Below, piece after piece: positions 52,490 to 61,779 of a DNA stretch of 64,000 nt; the stretch's first letter is position 1; the number at the start of each line of letters is the position of its first letter. The stretch is from contig CAYIEF010000001.1 in the NCBI GenBank assembly GCA_964362365.1, forward strand, positions 1 to 64,000, read 5' to 3'. Below the pieces are notes generated by a model that was not told the DNA's origin, ran no database searches, and saw only the letters and a program-made list of their open reading frames with translations. A program made the position numbers and the translations under genes. Source of the DNA: JACPIL01 sp964362365. Lineage in GTDB: Archaea; Nanobdellota; Nanobdellia; Woesearchaeales; GW2011-AR9.

Positions 52490-53062
52490 TTAAAAACGTG
52501 CCAGAATGACATAAGGTAATTCCTGTTCCTTTTGTGCCTTTAACCAATCATCTACTGAACCACCATATTCCTTCTCACCAAATTTACTGCCAGAAACTAA
52601 CATTAAATCTATCAAAGAAGGCGACTTTCTTAAAGAGTAATCTCTTTTCGGACAAAGATAAATTCTATTACCCGTAAAATTACCTTCTGTGTGATCGATA
52701 CTATCATTAAGAGCATATTTAGCTAATCCATAGTTTGATCTAAAAACACGGCTCTCGCCTCTGCTGTCCAAAAAACTCCATCCTAGTTTATCCCCAATAT
52801 CTCTAGTTAATATTTTAAACCAATCTCTAAACCAATAATCATCTTGTGGGAGGTTTTCTGAAACTATTGCAAAATCAATATCGCGATACTTTTTTTTGTC
52901 TCCTTGTGTTTTTCTAACCGAACTACCCACTGCTGCAAAAATCGCCTTATGCCCTTTAATATGCGACTTTACAACTGGAATTAATTGCTGTACATTTTTT
53001 GTATCCTCTGGTTTTAATGCAGCAGACCATAATTCTACATTTACTTCCAAACTTTTATCCAT
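52490..53062 (-). CDS. Nucleotidyltransferase-fold protein
   Basis: 190 aa. FAAVGSSVRKTQGDKKKYRD followed by IDFAIV gives the GS...D-x-D pattern of the polymerase-beta-like fold. A possible third acidic residue is in SLIDLMLVSGS. Small size suggests a minimal enzyme, perhaps a tRNA or antibiotic nucleotidyltransferase or the toxin of a MNT/HEPN-like pair, but no HEPN partner is adjacent. Confidence 0.55.
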   Translation of the reverse strand: MDKSLEVNVELWSAALKPEDTKNVQQLIPVVKSHIKGHKAIFAAVGSSVRKTQGDKKKYRDIDFAIVSENLPQDDYWFRDWFKILTRDIGDKLGWSFLDSRGESRVFRSNYGLAKYALNDSIDHTEGNFTGNRIYLCPKRDYSLRKSPSLIDLMLVSGSKFGEKEYGGSVDDWLKAQKEQELPYVILARF

Positions 53063-53125
53063 AACGATCCCCCCAAAGACTTAATGAATAATTAAAAATG
53101 TTATGAACTATTTTTAAAATTTTCT

Positions 53126-54079
53126 CTACTGCATCGTATACAAAACTCTTCCTAAATTGTGGATCAAACTGGTCATCCTTTGCAAGCGTGTCAGAACTCG
53201 ATTAAATCCTGGCAATTTCTGGACCTGCTCTTCCAATACGTCCAATTCTTTATCAAAGCCTCGTTTAAATTCGGCCTGCTTGAATGCTAACTCAGAATCT
53301 TTGTTGTACGCTGCTTTCATGGTTGTAGTATAATAGTCATGCATCTTCACTAAGTATTGCTGGACTTGTTCCTGGGTCGCGGCAGGCATTTTTAGTTTAT
53401 GACTATGGCGTACGGTCCGGCGCACTTCGTCAGCGATCGCTTCTATATAAAATCCTATGAAATGAGCCCGTAACAGATCTAAACCAGATAACTTAAAATT
53501 CTTGAGCGCCTTCATAGGATTGCGTAAGTTGTATAAGATGCTCCTATACAGAAGGAAGTAAAGCCGGTTCACATCCTGATCACGCTCATTAAGGCTTTCA
53601 TAATTATCTTCATCAAAGATCTGCTGAGCTTCTTTCATCATGGTTCTGGTTACTAAGTCCATCTTACGGATAAGTTCTTCCGCCGAAACTGAGTCCATGC
53701 TCAGGAAATCCTTAGCGATGATAGTGTCGGAAGTCTGCTCCATGATTTCCAGAGCGATCATGGATTGGACAATGCCTTGTAATTCCTTCACTTTGTTTTT
53801 GATCTCTTTACCCCGCAAGATGATTCTCGGATAGTTTTGAATATAGGTAGAACACACTTCTCGGCCGACGGTATAGGCCGATTTGCCATCTACGTAAATT
53901 ATTTTTTCGCGTTCCTCGGCTTTTTCATCACTATCTTTTTTACTGAGAAGAAGGTTCGGCCCAGACTCTTGAAGATATACCAGATCCCCTTTTTTCAGGC
54001 TATTCTGTCCGATCCATTCCTTGGGTAAGGAAACAACGAAGCTGCTTTTCCCGAACGAGATCAATCTGCGGTATTCCAT
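53126..54079 (-). CDS. AbrB-PhoU phosphate uptake regulator
   Basis: 317 aa. N-terminal AbrB/SpoVT-like swapped-hairpin DNA-binding domain (RRLISFGKSSFVVSLPKEW, residues 4-50) fused to two helical PhoU repeats (about 100-310) with the acidic metal-binding helices (IEAIADEVRRTVRHSH). This architecture is found in archaea. No phosphate transporter gene is next to it in this window. Confidence 0.85.
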   Translation of the reverse strand: MEYRRLISFGKSSFVVSLPKEWIGQNSLKKGDLVYLQESGPNLLLSKKDSDEKAEEREKIIYVDGKSAYTVGREVCSTYIQNYPRIILRGKEIKNKVKELQGIVQSMIALEIMEQTSDTIIAKDFLSMDSVSAEELIRKMDLVTRTMMKEAQQIFDEDNYESLNERDQDVNRLYFLLYRSILYNLRNPMKALKNFKLSGLDLLRAHFIGFYIEAIADEVRRTVRHSHKLKMPAATQEQVQQYLVKMHDYYTTTMKAAYNKDSELAFKQAEFKRGFDKELDVLEEQVQKLPGFNRVLTRLQRMTSLIHNLGRVLYTMQ

Positions 54080-54206
54080 ATTGTATGCCCCTATCTTGCC
54101 CTAAATATATGTTTATAACTTATTATGTTTATAACTTATGGGTATGTCCCACTATATAGCATTATAGAAATGTATTTATATTTAAATGTTGTGCGAAGAA
54201 GTTGTA

Positions 54207-55022
54207 ATGGCGGACAGATTTAGTTTTTATTCTTTGATACTTTCGATGACAGCTCTCTCTGGTTGCGCTCGTTCAGCACCACAATATCCCAATAACCAAA
54301 AGAAAGATAATATTGGCCAGCAGGCACTGGAGGAGATATTGTGCCCGGCAGTGAAAGTAGATGTGGAGGGAACTTTCGAGATAAAATTTGGAAATACAGC
54401 TCTTTCTGGAACGTTTTCCGGTCCTCGCGGTTCTGGGGTTGCGGTGTATGATGACGAAAGTAAGAAATCCTATGTATTTACGGCTCGGCATGTTATTAAT
54501 GATAATGTTATTAACGAGGAAGTGCTTCCGGGATTAGTATTACGGTATACCTCTACGGTAAAAGAAATAAAAGTAAATGGATATACTGCTGTGCCTGTTC
54601 GTAAAAATAAATTATACGATATAGGAATGTTAGAAATACAGGGGGGCACTTTGCCATGTCATTTTAAAGGGAAGTTAGCGCAAAAGGTAGAAGTAGGTGA
54701 TTTAGTTGCTGTCGTTGGCTATCCCGCAATGGAAGAGAAGACCCTCGCTCTCGGATATGTTGCCTCAGAAAAGCTTGGAACCGAAGTTTATTTGGATGTA
54801 TACGAAATCTTCGGTGTGCCTCAGCGCATAGTTGCAGATGTTTCGCTCGCGCCCGGAAGTTCTGGCAGTCCTGTGTATGTGTTTAAAGGCGGAAAACCAT
54901 ATTTGGGGGGCATGATTCAGGTTTTGTATCACAGTAAGCCGGGGTTTGGTTTTGTTCCCGTAGAAGTATTACGGGGATTGGTAAAAGGAACACCATTGAG
55001 TGATGAGCTGCTTGAGGAATAA
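54207..55022 (+). CDS. Secreted trypsin-like serine protease lipoprotein
   Basis: About 271 aa from ATG 54207; a TATA sequence near 54174-54182 lies about 28 bases upstream and an earlier ATG (54186) would break the signal peptide. Lipobox ALSGC. The S1-fold triad is visible: TARHVI (His), YDIGMLEI (Asp) and LAPGSSGSPVY (Ser). No PDZ domain. Probably acts outside the cell membrane. The next lipoprotein gene follows 61 bases after its stop. Confidence 0.75.
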   Translation: MADRFSFYSLILSMTALSGCARSAPQYPNNQKKDNIGQQALEEILCPAVKVDVEGTFEIKFGNTALSGTFSGPRGSGVAVYDDESKKSYVFTARHVINDNVINEEVLPGLVLRYTSTVKEIKVNGYTAVPVRKNKLYDIGMLEIQGGTLPCHFKGKLAQKVEVGDLVAVVGYPAMEEKTLALGYVASEKLGTEVYLDVYEIFGVPQRIVADVSLAPGSSGSPVYVFKGGKPYLGGMIQVLYHSKPGFGFVPVEVLRGLVKGTPLSDELLEE

Positions 55023-55083
55023 AGATGAAAATTCGCTCTACTATTTCCAGACATTTGAACATGACTATTGCAGGAGAGAAAAG

Positions 55084-55755
55084 ATGAAAAATCTAACCAA
55101 AATCGTTGCCACAATGGGCATGCTTTCAACAGCTGGTTGCGCAAGCAAACCATTCACCCAGGCGCAGGTTGCTTATGCGCGGGAGATTGAACCGCTGGGA
55201 ACGCCGCAACTTTGCGGAAGACTGCGCCATGGCGGAAAAACGGCTTGGGATGGCGAATTTCGCTTAGGCGCAGATGTCTGCTATCACAAATTGCCCCCAA
55301 TAACCAGCAAGAAAGAATATCTGATTACCCTGCCGTACAATCCTCTGTACGGTTCTCCGTCAAGAACAATAACTGTGCAGGGCACAACCGCTCAGGGAGA
55401 ACTTAAAATAAGTCTTCCCATAGATTATAATTTTGGTTCCATCGGCGCGAATCTTCCGCTCGCTCTTCCGAGCTGGCTTCGCCCTTCTGGAGTGCATGAC
55501 CTGAGCCTGTCCCTGTTAGGCACGGTAGGATTTAATCTTGACATTATTGCCAAATCAACAGACTACCAAACCATGGGAAGCATGTACGGAACCATAGAGA
55601 ACATTCCCAGCCTGAAATTAAGGGGACAGTTTTTTGGAGAAGCAACCAGCGAATTGCTAGTGCTGGGAAGAATTCCGGTAGGAGTAAGTTTTCGCATAGA
55701 CGATGATGGAAGGTATACGCCGTTCTTTTCCGGAGGGTATCGGATCCAGTGGTAA
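55084..55755 (+). CDS. Hypothetical lipoprotein, 223 aa
   Basis: Start at ATG 55084 with GGAGAG upstream. Signal peptide MKNLTKIVATMGMLSTAG then Cys. The mature part is beta-rich, with Gly, Pro and Tyr turns (LPYNPLYGSPSRTITVQG) and a long amphipathic-strand pattern ending FFSGGYRIQW. It might be a small beta-barrel or sandwich. It follows the protease lipoprotein and may be its partner. Confidence 0.5.
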   Translation: MKNLTKIVATMGMLSTAGCASKPFTQAQVAYAREIEPLGTPQLCGRLRHGGKTAWDGEFRLGADVCYHKLPPITSKKEYLITLPYNPLYGSPSRTITVQGTTAQGELKISLPIDYNFGSIGANLPLALPSWLRPSGVHDLSLSLLGTVGFNLDIIAKSTDYQTMGSMYGTIENIPSLKLRGQFFGEATSELLVLGRIPVGVSFRIDDDGRYTPFFSGGYRIQW

Positions 55756-55807
55756 CATAAATTTAAATAAAGTAGAGTATTACTAAGAAAAAACGGGGGT
55801 GTACACG

Positions 55808-56815
55808 ATGGTGAATAGGAAAGGATATCTTACCTATGAAGATCAAGTAAGTTCTGACCAAAGAAAGCTCCAAGAGATTCTCGATGTTTATGACCTCAGC
55901 GACAGAAATTTCAAAGAAGTTCTAAACCGTTTGCTTGGGCCGGAAAACAAAGACCTCTCTGCTCCGGTTATTCATCAAATTCCCACTAAACATACCCGTT
56001 TTGTTATAATAGGCGACCTGCATCTTAATGCTCGTGCAGAAGACGGCGGCTACGGATGTGATTTTGCCAAATTAGAAAAAGTTCTTCATATTGCTAAGGA
56101 AGAAGGTGCTGAGTTTGTAGTGCAAACTGGCGATGTAACGGATGGAGAAAACATGCGCCATCACCAAAAATATGGCATTGTAGTGCAGGGGTTGGATAAT
56201 GTAGTTGAGTTTTCTGTAAATCACTGGCCTGATTGTGGCTTGCCTACCTACTTCATAGGTGGAAATCATGATGAAACATACCTCAACTTCGCCGGAGCTG
56301 ATATTTGTAAATATATCGCCGAGAAGAGACCTGATTTACATTATCTTGGCATGAATGAAGGAAATCTTCCTCTCCAGCCAAGGTATCAGAAGATGTTAAT
56401 GAAAGCTCAAAATAATCAAGAACGCGCTCAATTAGTCAAGAAATTGATTACAGAGCGGGGCCCTACATGGTTAAGAATACGCCATCCTTCTAAAGGAAGC
56501 GCAAAAGGACGTTCCTATCAGCCCCAGCAGCACGTAGAAGCATTGGAAGGAAGTTTCAAGCCGCATATATTGGTGATAGGGCATTATCATAAAATGGACT
56601 ACCTGTTCAAACGCAATGTTCATATCTTCCAAGCAGGCACTCTCGAGAAGCAGAGCGGATGGATGAGAACCAAAGATCTGGCCGCGCATCTGGGAGGACT
56701 TTTAGTCGATGCTTACTATAACGAAAATGGAAGCATCCTTCCTTTATATCACCAACGCTTAGAATACGAAGTGAATGGCCGTGAGGATTTCGGCATCCTT
56801 GGTGGCAAGAAATAA
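55808..56815 (+). CDS. Calcineurin-like metallophosphoesterase
   Basis: 335 aa from ATG 55808, chosen because GGGGGTG stands 6 bases before it. After a helical N-terminus (1-60), the full set of metal ligands is present: GDLHLN (Asp70, His72), TGDVTDG (Asp109), GGNHDE (Asn153, His154) and IGHYHKMD (His259, His261). Substrate unknown; could be a nuclease related to Mre11 or DP1 or a small phosphodiesterase. The next gene overlaps by one base and is a paralogue. Confidence 0.8.
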   Translation: MVNRKGYLTYEDQVSSDQRKLQEILDVYDLSDRNFKEVLNRLLGPENKDLSAPVIHQIPTKHTRFVIIGDLHLNARAEDGGYGCDFAKLEKVLHIAKEEGAEFVVQTGDVTDGENMRHHQKYGIVVQGLDNVVEFSVNHWPDCGLPTYFIGGNHDETYLNFAGADICKYIAEKRPDLHYLGMNEGNLPLQPRYQKMLMKAQNNQERAQLVKKLITERGPTWLRIRHPSKGSAKGRSYQPQQHVEALEGSFKPHILVIGHYHKMDYLFKRNVHIFQAGTLEKQSGWMRTKDLAAHLGGLLVDAYYNENGSILPLYHQRLEYEVNGREDFGILGGKK

Positions 56816-57720
56816 TGACTGATTCAAAAAAGAAAAGGCTTGAACAAAAAATTCTGGAGCTTGCATTAGAGAAAGGTATAACGCCAGAGGTATTACGCGC
56901 TAATATTGATGCAGTAAAACATCCAACTGTCCACCCGGTGCGTGACTTATCAGATCATGTCAAAGACAATAAGCTAAACATCGGCGTAATTTCAGATACT
57001 TGTTTGAACAGCAAACATACCCGGCCGGATATACTGCATACTGCCTATGCCTTTTTTAAACAGCTGGATGTACCTTACGTCTTGCATTGCGGAAATATCA
57101 CTGATGGCTACTTAAAGAGCCGCACTCATGCTGAGCATATTCTCTTTCAGGATTATCTTGGCATGTTGGAATATATCAAAGAAGTTTATCCTAATATCGG
57201 TGTTCCAACTTATTTTATTGGCGGAAGAAATGAACTTACTTTCTTTAAGAGAGTGGTTGCTAAAGAAAAAATGGTTCGCGGCAAAAAAGTTCGTTATAAA
57301 GAAAAAACGAACGTATGCCATGATCTTGAAAAGCAACGGGAAGATTTAGTGTTTCTTGGTTGGAACGATGCAAGAGTGCGTGTTGCTCCAAAAGTTACCA
57401 TAGCTCTAGCCAGCCCTGAATCCGGCAGTAGAAAACCATACACTGTTTCGCATCCAATGCAAAAGGTACTTGAAAGTTACGGCGGCGGTGAAAAACCGCG
57501 AATACAATTGTTGGGGTACTATAATCAACGTTGGAGCGGGGAACATTTAGGAGTAGATGCCCATATGGTCGGTACTACCCAAAATCAGCCTCCTGGCGGG
57601 TATTCTCGAGGAGAGCCGTCTCACAATCTTGTCGTAACTGTGCTCCAGCTTAGATTTCGCAAGGATGGTTCTTTGGCAGAAAATGGAAGTACCGCTATTG
57701 AGCTGCCATTCTACGAATAG
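56815..57720 (+). CDS. Metallophosphoesterase paralogue lacking metal ligands
   Basis: 301 aa. The helical N-terminus and fold order match the preceding protein (PTYFIGG is identical), but the ligands are changed: SDTC for GDLH (His to Cys63), GNITDG for GDVTDG (Asp to Asn94), GGRNE for GGNHD (Arg138, Asn139), and GYYNQR for GHYHKM (Tyr235, Asn237). Only Asp61 remains. A pseudoenzyme, perhaps a regulatory subunit for its neighbour. Stop and start overlap as TAATG, so the two are made together. Confidence 0.78.
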   Translation: MTDSKKKRLEQKILELALEKGITPEVLRANIDAVKHPTVHPVRDLSDHVKDNKLNIGVISDTCLNSKHTRPDILHTAYAFFKQLDVPYVLHCGNITDGYLKSRTHAEHILFQDYLGMLEYIKEVYPNIGVPTYFIGGRNELTFFKRVVAKEKMVRGKKVRYKEKTNVCHDLEKQREDLVFLGWNDARVRVAPKVTIALASPESGSRKPYTVSHPMQKVLESYGGGEKPRIQLLGYYNQRWSGEHLGVDAHMVGTTQNQPPGGYSRGEPSHNLVVTVLQLRFRKDGSLAENGSTAIELPFYE

Positions 57721-57865
57721 AACTAGTTGCTGGTAGAAGCTTTCAGTCTGGATATCCAGGTCAGAATATAAAACATTAGGATAGGTTTTATATTTACTTC
57801 TTTTTTAATTTTGGAGGATTACAAAATAATTTAGATACTACATGTAATAAAATTAAAATCCTAAA

Positions 57866-58032
57866 ATCGCCTACCCGCCGTTCGCTTCGCTCCCTCCGCA
57901 GCATCCAATCACTGCGTTCGGGACTTGCTTATGATCAAGAGCTGCAGGGTATCCGGCGATGTTCTAGACGGATTTTCAATCATTCCTCGCTGATCGCTGC
58001 TGAGCAGCGCGGTATTAGACCCAGCGAGGAAT
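57866..58032. other. Structured intergenic region with two stem-loop units
   Basis: The 358-base gap has no gene. Unit 1: ATCGCC/GGCGAT and TACCC/GGGTA close 57866-57960. Unit 2: an 11-bp perfect stem ATTCCTCGCTG (57982-57992) with CAGCGAGGAAT (58022-58032), and inside it CGCTGC-TGA-GCAGCG. The 9-mer TCGCTTCGC lies at 57882-57890. Could be one or two small RNAs; it lacks a convincing H/ACA or C/D box. Confidence 0.4.
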
Positions 58033-58078
58033 AAACCGTATAGAAAAGTCTTTAAACTTCTTTTTTCTTTCTTAATAG

Positions 58079-58924
58079 ATGAATTATCTAAGAAGAGGAT
58101 TAAACGCTACCTTTAACTCTATAAAAAAACATAAACTACTTTTTCTGGTAATCCTTCTTTTACAAATCATTTTTGTAGTTTCTTCTTTATGGTTAGGCAG
58201 TTTGTACTTGCTTAAAATCTTAGAAAACACGCAAGGGATCATCGGGCCATTAGAAAATGCTAATTATGATTCACAGAAGATTGAACAAGGCGAACCATTC
58301 ACTCCGGATTACGCTGCTATCTACAACAGTTACCAATCCATGCTCAAGAATGTTATAATCTTTGCAGCCAGGATGGCTATGCTTTTTCTATTATTGAACG
58401 GAAGCATCTGGCTGCTCAGCCACTGGGTGCTACAAGAGAAAAGATCTTGGAAATTGAGGTTCAAAGAAAGCTTACAGTTTCTTCTGAAAACCTGGGCTTC
58501 TATCTTTATATTATTTGGACCGTTTAAGGTTATTTCATATTATGTGTTACTCCATTTTATCCGGGTAAGCCAATCCTTCAGCAACATAGCATTGGTGCTT
58601 AAGATATTGCTCATCGCTTCATTAGTGATATATTATTTCTTTCTGGTCGCTCTGGCCGTCGCTCCCGTCCTGTCCTGGAAACAATTTGCTAAAATGTGGA
58701 TACATGCATCTGTTACCCAGTTCAGAAAGACCGTGGTTCTTTTCTTTAGTATTATGGCTGCACTGTTTGTTAGTTTTGCCGCATTGTACTGGGCTATTGA
58801 ATATGAAAAATCAGCAGCATCGTTGTTATTGTTAGGAATGGCCTGCATAGTTATGATTGGTGTAATCAGGATTTTCTGGATCGCGACCATTCAAGAGATA
58901 GAACATGAAACAAGTCATCATTGA
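58079..58924 (+). CDS. Six-helix membrane protein, hypothetical
   Basis: 281 aa with about six membrane segments and an extracytoplasmic loop after the first (residues 50-85). The N-terminal NYLRRGLNATFNSIKKHK is a cytosolic amphipathic lead. Resembles generic archaeal membrane proteins of unknown function. The PIN gene overlaps its end by 20 bases, so they share a transcript. TTTAAA about 29 bases upstream suggests a leaderless start. Confidence 0.55.
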   Translation: MNYLRRGLNATFNSIKKHKLLFLVILLLQIIFVVSSLWLGSLYLLKILENTQGIIGPLENANYDSQKIEQGEPFTPDYAAIYNSYQSMLKNVIIFAARMAMLFLLLNGSIWLLSHWVLQEKRSWKLRFKESLQFLLKTWASIFILFGPFKVISYYVLLHFIRVSQSFSNIALVLKILLIASLVIYYFFLVALAVAPVLSWKQFAKMWIHASVTQFRKTVVLFFSIMAALFVSFAALYWAIEYEKSAASLLLLGMACIVMIGVIRIFWIATIQEIEHETSHH

Positions 58925-59276
58925 TACCAATGCCTGGATGGCTATTACTGAGTTTAAGCTAGATATATTTGCAGCGCTAGAGAGAGATTGTGATTTTTCT
59001 TTCAAAGCAGTAGTCCTACAGGGAATGATTGATGAGCTGGAGAAGATCGTTTCAGAACAACGGAGTAAATTCAGGCAGGCAGCCTTGTTAGCCTTAGGAA
59101 TCATCAAGGTAAAAAAAATAAAAATTCTTCCGGAGATTGGAAATGTAGATGACTTGTTAGTTAAACATTCCAAGGAAGGAGATCTGGTCCTGACCCAAGA
59201 TGCTGCTTTAAAGAAACGGCTGAAGAAACCGTATTTGACCATCAGGCAGAAGAAAAGGATAATTTTGGTTGAATAG
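58905..59276 (+). CDS. PIN-domain protein (Fcf1/UPF0129-like)
   Basis: 123 aa. VIIDTNAWM carries the first Asp, MIDELEKI the Glu, and GNVDDLLVKHSKEGDLVLTQD the later acidic cluster; the order fits the PIN nuclease fold of rRNA-processing Fcf1-like proteins rather than VapC toxins. No antitoxin gene is adjacent. Confidence 0.72.
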   Translation: MKQVIIDTNAWMAITEFKLDIFAALERDCDFSFKAVVLQGMIDELEKIVSEQRSKFRQAALLALGIIKVKKIKILPEIGNVDDLLVKHSKEGDLVLTQDAALKKRLKKPYLTIRQKKRIILVE

Positions 59277-59277
59277 A

Positions 59278-59630
59278 TTAAGGATTATATTTACAGCCGG
59301 AGTACGTCGCAACTTGTTCTAAGGAGAGAACATCGTCTACTCTTGCTCCATGAAAATTCCAAGAAGGAAAGAACAGTAAGTCATCTTTCATATTATTTCC
59401 GCATTTTTTTACAAAAGAATATTCCGGTGATGGGCTGTAGCATTCAACTTTGATCTCCTTAATATCAATGCCTTGATCTGCGAAGATTTGTTCTTTGGAC
59501 ACAGATATAGACGCCCGATGAGCAGTGATACTTTGACATCGTTATCAACTAAACATTGAACAAATGAATCTTTTTTCTCTTCCGAAGCTAGATATTTTAC
59601 TGCTCCGTAAGTTCCTGCGCCTAAATAAAC
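59278..59630 (-). pseudogene. Remnant of a thioredoxin-like gene
   Basis: The 3' part (74 codons from ATG 59502) reads SKEQIFADQGIDIKEIKVEC and then FFPSWNFHGARVDDVLSLEQ, the C-terminal half of a thioredoxin/DsbA-like fold. Upstream, a different frame is open as VKYLASEEKKDSFVQCLVDN, the N-terminal half, but without a start codon. The join falls near 59510-59530, where the CxxC active site would be expected; the sequence there is ASISVSKEQ. So the gene appears frameshifted, truncated at its 5' end and without active-site cysteines. Confidence 0.5.
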
Positions 59631-59770
59631 GTAAAGTATTTAAATTAAAGCTCTCCCAAGCTTCAAAAACAATAATTATAGGAAATAACTTAAATTAACA
59701 GTTAGATTATCAAAGCTTAAGTGATTTCCTAATAAATATAAATTTCAAACCACAGCATGGTGCAAATCAA

Positions 59771-61771
59771 ATGATTGAAGTTAGTTTATTAGCAATTATA
59801 ATTAGTATCGTAGCTTTAGCTTATGCCGGATATCTTTCTTTTAAGGTTATGAAGATTAATCCTGGAAATGAAAAGATGAAAGAGATTTCCAACGCCATTA
59901 AGGAAGGGGCGATGGCTTATATGGCTCGCCAATATAAGACCATTGCCGTATTTGCGATAATTATTTTCATTGTTTTATTGAAGCTATTTGAAACCCCGAT
60001 AGCTTTAGGATTCCTATTAGGGGCAGTTCTTTCTGGAATTTCTGGTTATATCGGAATGAGTATCTCAGTCAGAGCTAATTCCCGAACCGCGGAAACTGCT
60101 AAAAAAGGTTTGAAAGAAGCTTTAGACGTTGCTTTTAAGGGGGGTTCAGTTACCGGGATGGCCGTAGTCGGACTTGCTTTACTTGCTGTCAGCACATTTT
60201 ATTATTTTTATCCTGCTCCCAGTATGTTGGTCGGGTTAGGGTTTGGCGCTTCATTAATTTCTTTATTTGCCAGAGTAGGGGGAGGGATTTATACTAAAGC
60301 AGCAGATGTCGGAGCAGATTTAGTTGGGAAAATTGAAGCAGGAATTCCTGAAGATGATCCACGAAATCCGGCAACAATTGCTGACAATGTTGGGGATAAT
60401 GTTGGAGATTGCGCAGGCATGGGAGCTGATTTGTATGAAACTTATGTCGTTACTTTATTAGCGGCGATGCTGTTAGGGATCATTCCTAGTGTCTCTGCCG
60501 GTTTCAATCAAGCGGTAGAATATCCTTTAATGTTGGGTTGTGTTGCGATTGTTGCTTCTATTTTAGGAACATTCTTTGTTAAATTAGGAAAATCAGAAAA
60601 TATCATGATGGCTTTGTACAAAGGATTAATTGGGGCAGGCATTTTTTCCGCGGCTGGATTTTACGCCGTAACTTATTACACTAAAAATCCAATTAATCTG
60701 TTTTTAGCCGCAATCGTTGGTTTAGTTATTACTTTATTAATCAATATCATTACTGAATATTATACTAGCACAAAATATCGGCCGGTTAAAAAAATTGCTG
60801 AAGCTTCTAATACTGGAGCTGGAACAAATTTAATTACTGGTTTAGCTATGGGTTTGGAATCAACTTTGCTCCCTGTTTTAGTCATCTGTGGCGGAATTAT
60901 TGCTGCTTATATGTTAGCTGGAATTTACGGTGTTGCGATCGCTGCTGTTGCAATGTTATCCTTAACTGGAGTCGTTATTGCTTTAGACAGTTACGGGCCA
61001 ATCACCGATAATGCCGGCGGTATCGCTGAAATGGCCGGCTTAGATAAAAAAGTCAGAAACGTTACCGATGCTTTAGATGCAGTTGGAAACACAACTAAAG
61101 CCGTTACTAAAGGTTACGCCATCGGCTCTGCAGCTTTAGCTGCATTAGCTTTATTTGCTGCTTTTTCCCAGGAGATTACCGCAATAACCGGAACACCAGT
61201 TAGCTTTTTATTAACCAATCCTGCAGTCTTGGTGGGGTTATTTATTGGAGCTTTGTTGCCGTTTATCTTTTCATCTTTATGCATGACTGCAGTTGGAAGT
61301 TCAGCCCATGAAATAGTAATTGAAGTACGCAGACAATTTAAAGAGATCAAAGGGTTAATGGAAGGGAAGGCTAAACCAGAATACGGCAAATGCGTAGATA
61401 TCGTAACTAAAGCTGCGTTGAGAAATATGGTTCTTCCAGCCGTGTTGGCCATTGCTGCACCGCTTTTAGTTGGATTATTATTGGGAATAAAAGCATTAGG
61501 CGGATTGTTGATTGGAGTTATCTTAAGCGGCTTAATGATGGCTTTATTTATGTCCAATACCGGAGCAGCATGGGATAATGCTAAGAAATTGATTGAAAAA
61601 GGCTCAGGAAAAGGTACTGAAGCTCACAAAGCAGCGGTTGTTGGTGACACAGTTGGAGATCCGTTCAAAGACACTGCCGGGCCGGCTTTAAACGCTTTAA
61701 TCAAAGTCATGAATACTTTTGCCATCGTCTTTGCACCAGTTTTAATAGCTTATGGATTAAATTTGTTTTAA
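59771..61771 (+). CDS. hppA: Membrane proton-pumping pyrophosphatase (K+-independent type)
   Basis: 666 aa, about 16 membrane helices. Couples pyrophosphate hydrolysis to ion pumping. DVGADLVGKIEAGIPEDDPR with NPATIADNVGDNVGDCAGMG is the substrate site. The motif GNTTKAVTKGYAIG has Lys where K+-dependent enzymes have Ala, pointing to the K+-independent, H+-pumping class. It would build an ion gradient usable by the antiporter and other transporters of this window. AT-rich promoter AATAAATATAAAT stands about 30 bases before the ATG. Confidence 0.95.
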   Translation: MIEVSLLAIIISIVALAYAGYLSFKVMKINPGNEKMKEISNAIKEGAMAYMARQYKTIAVFAIIIFIVLLKLFETPIALGFLLGAVLSGISGYIGMSISVRANSRTAETAKKGLKEALDVAFKGGSVTGMAVVGLALLAVSTFYYFYPAPSMLVGLGFGASLISLFARVGGGIYTKAADVGADLVGKIEAGIPEDDPRNPATIADNVGDNVGDCAGMGADLYETYVVTLLAAMLLGIIPSVSAGFNQAVEYPLMLGCVAIVASILGTFFVKLGKSENIMMALYKGLIGAGIFSAAGFYAVTYYTKNPINLFLAAIVGLVITLLINIITEYYTSTKYRPVKKIAEASNTGAGTNLITGLAMGLESTLLPVLVICGGIIAAYMLAGIYGVAIAAVAMLSLTGVVIALDSYGPITDNAGGIAEMAGLDKKVRNVTDALDAVGNTTKAVTKGYAIGSAALAALALFAAFSQEITAITGTPVSFLLTNPAVLVGLFIGALLPFIFSSLCMTAVGSSAHEIVIEVRRQFKEIKGLMEGKAKPEYGKCVDIVTKAALRNMVLPAVLAIAAPLLVGLLLGIKALGGLLIGVILSGLMMALFMSNTGAAWDNAKKLIEKGSGKGTEAHKAAVVGDTVGDPFKDTAGPALNALIKVMNTFAIVFAPVLIAYGLNLF

Positions 61772-61779
61772 GAAGTGGG

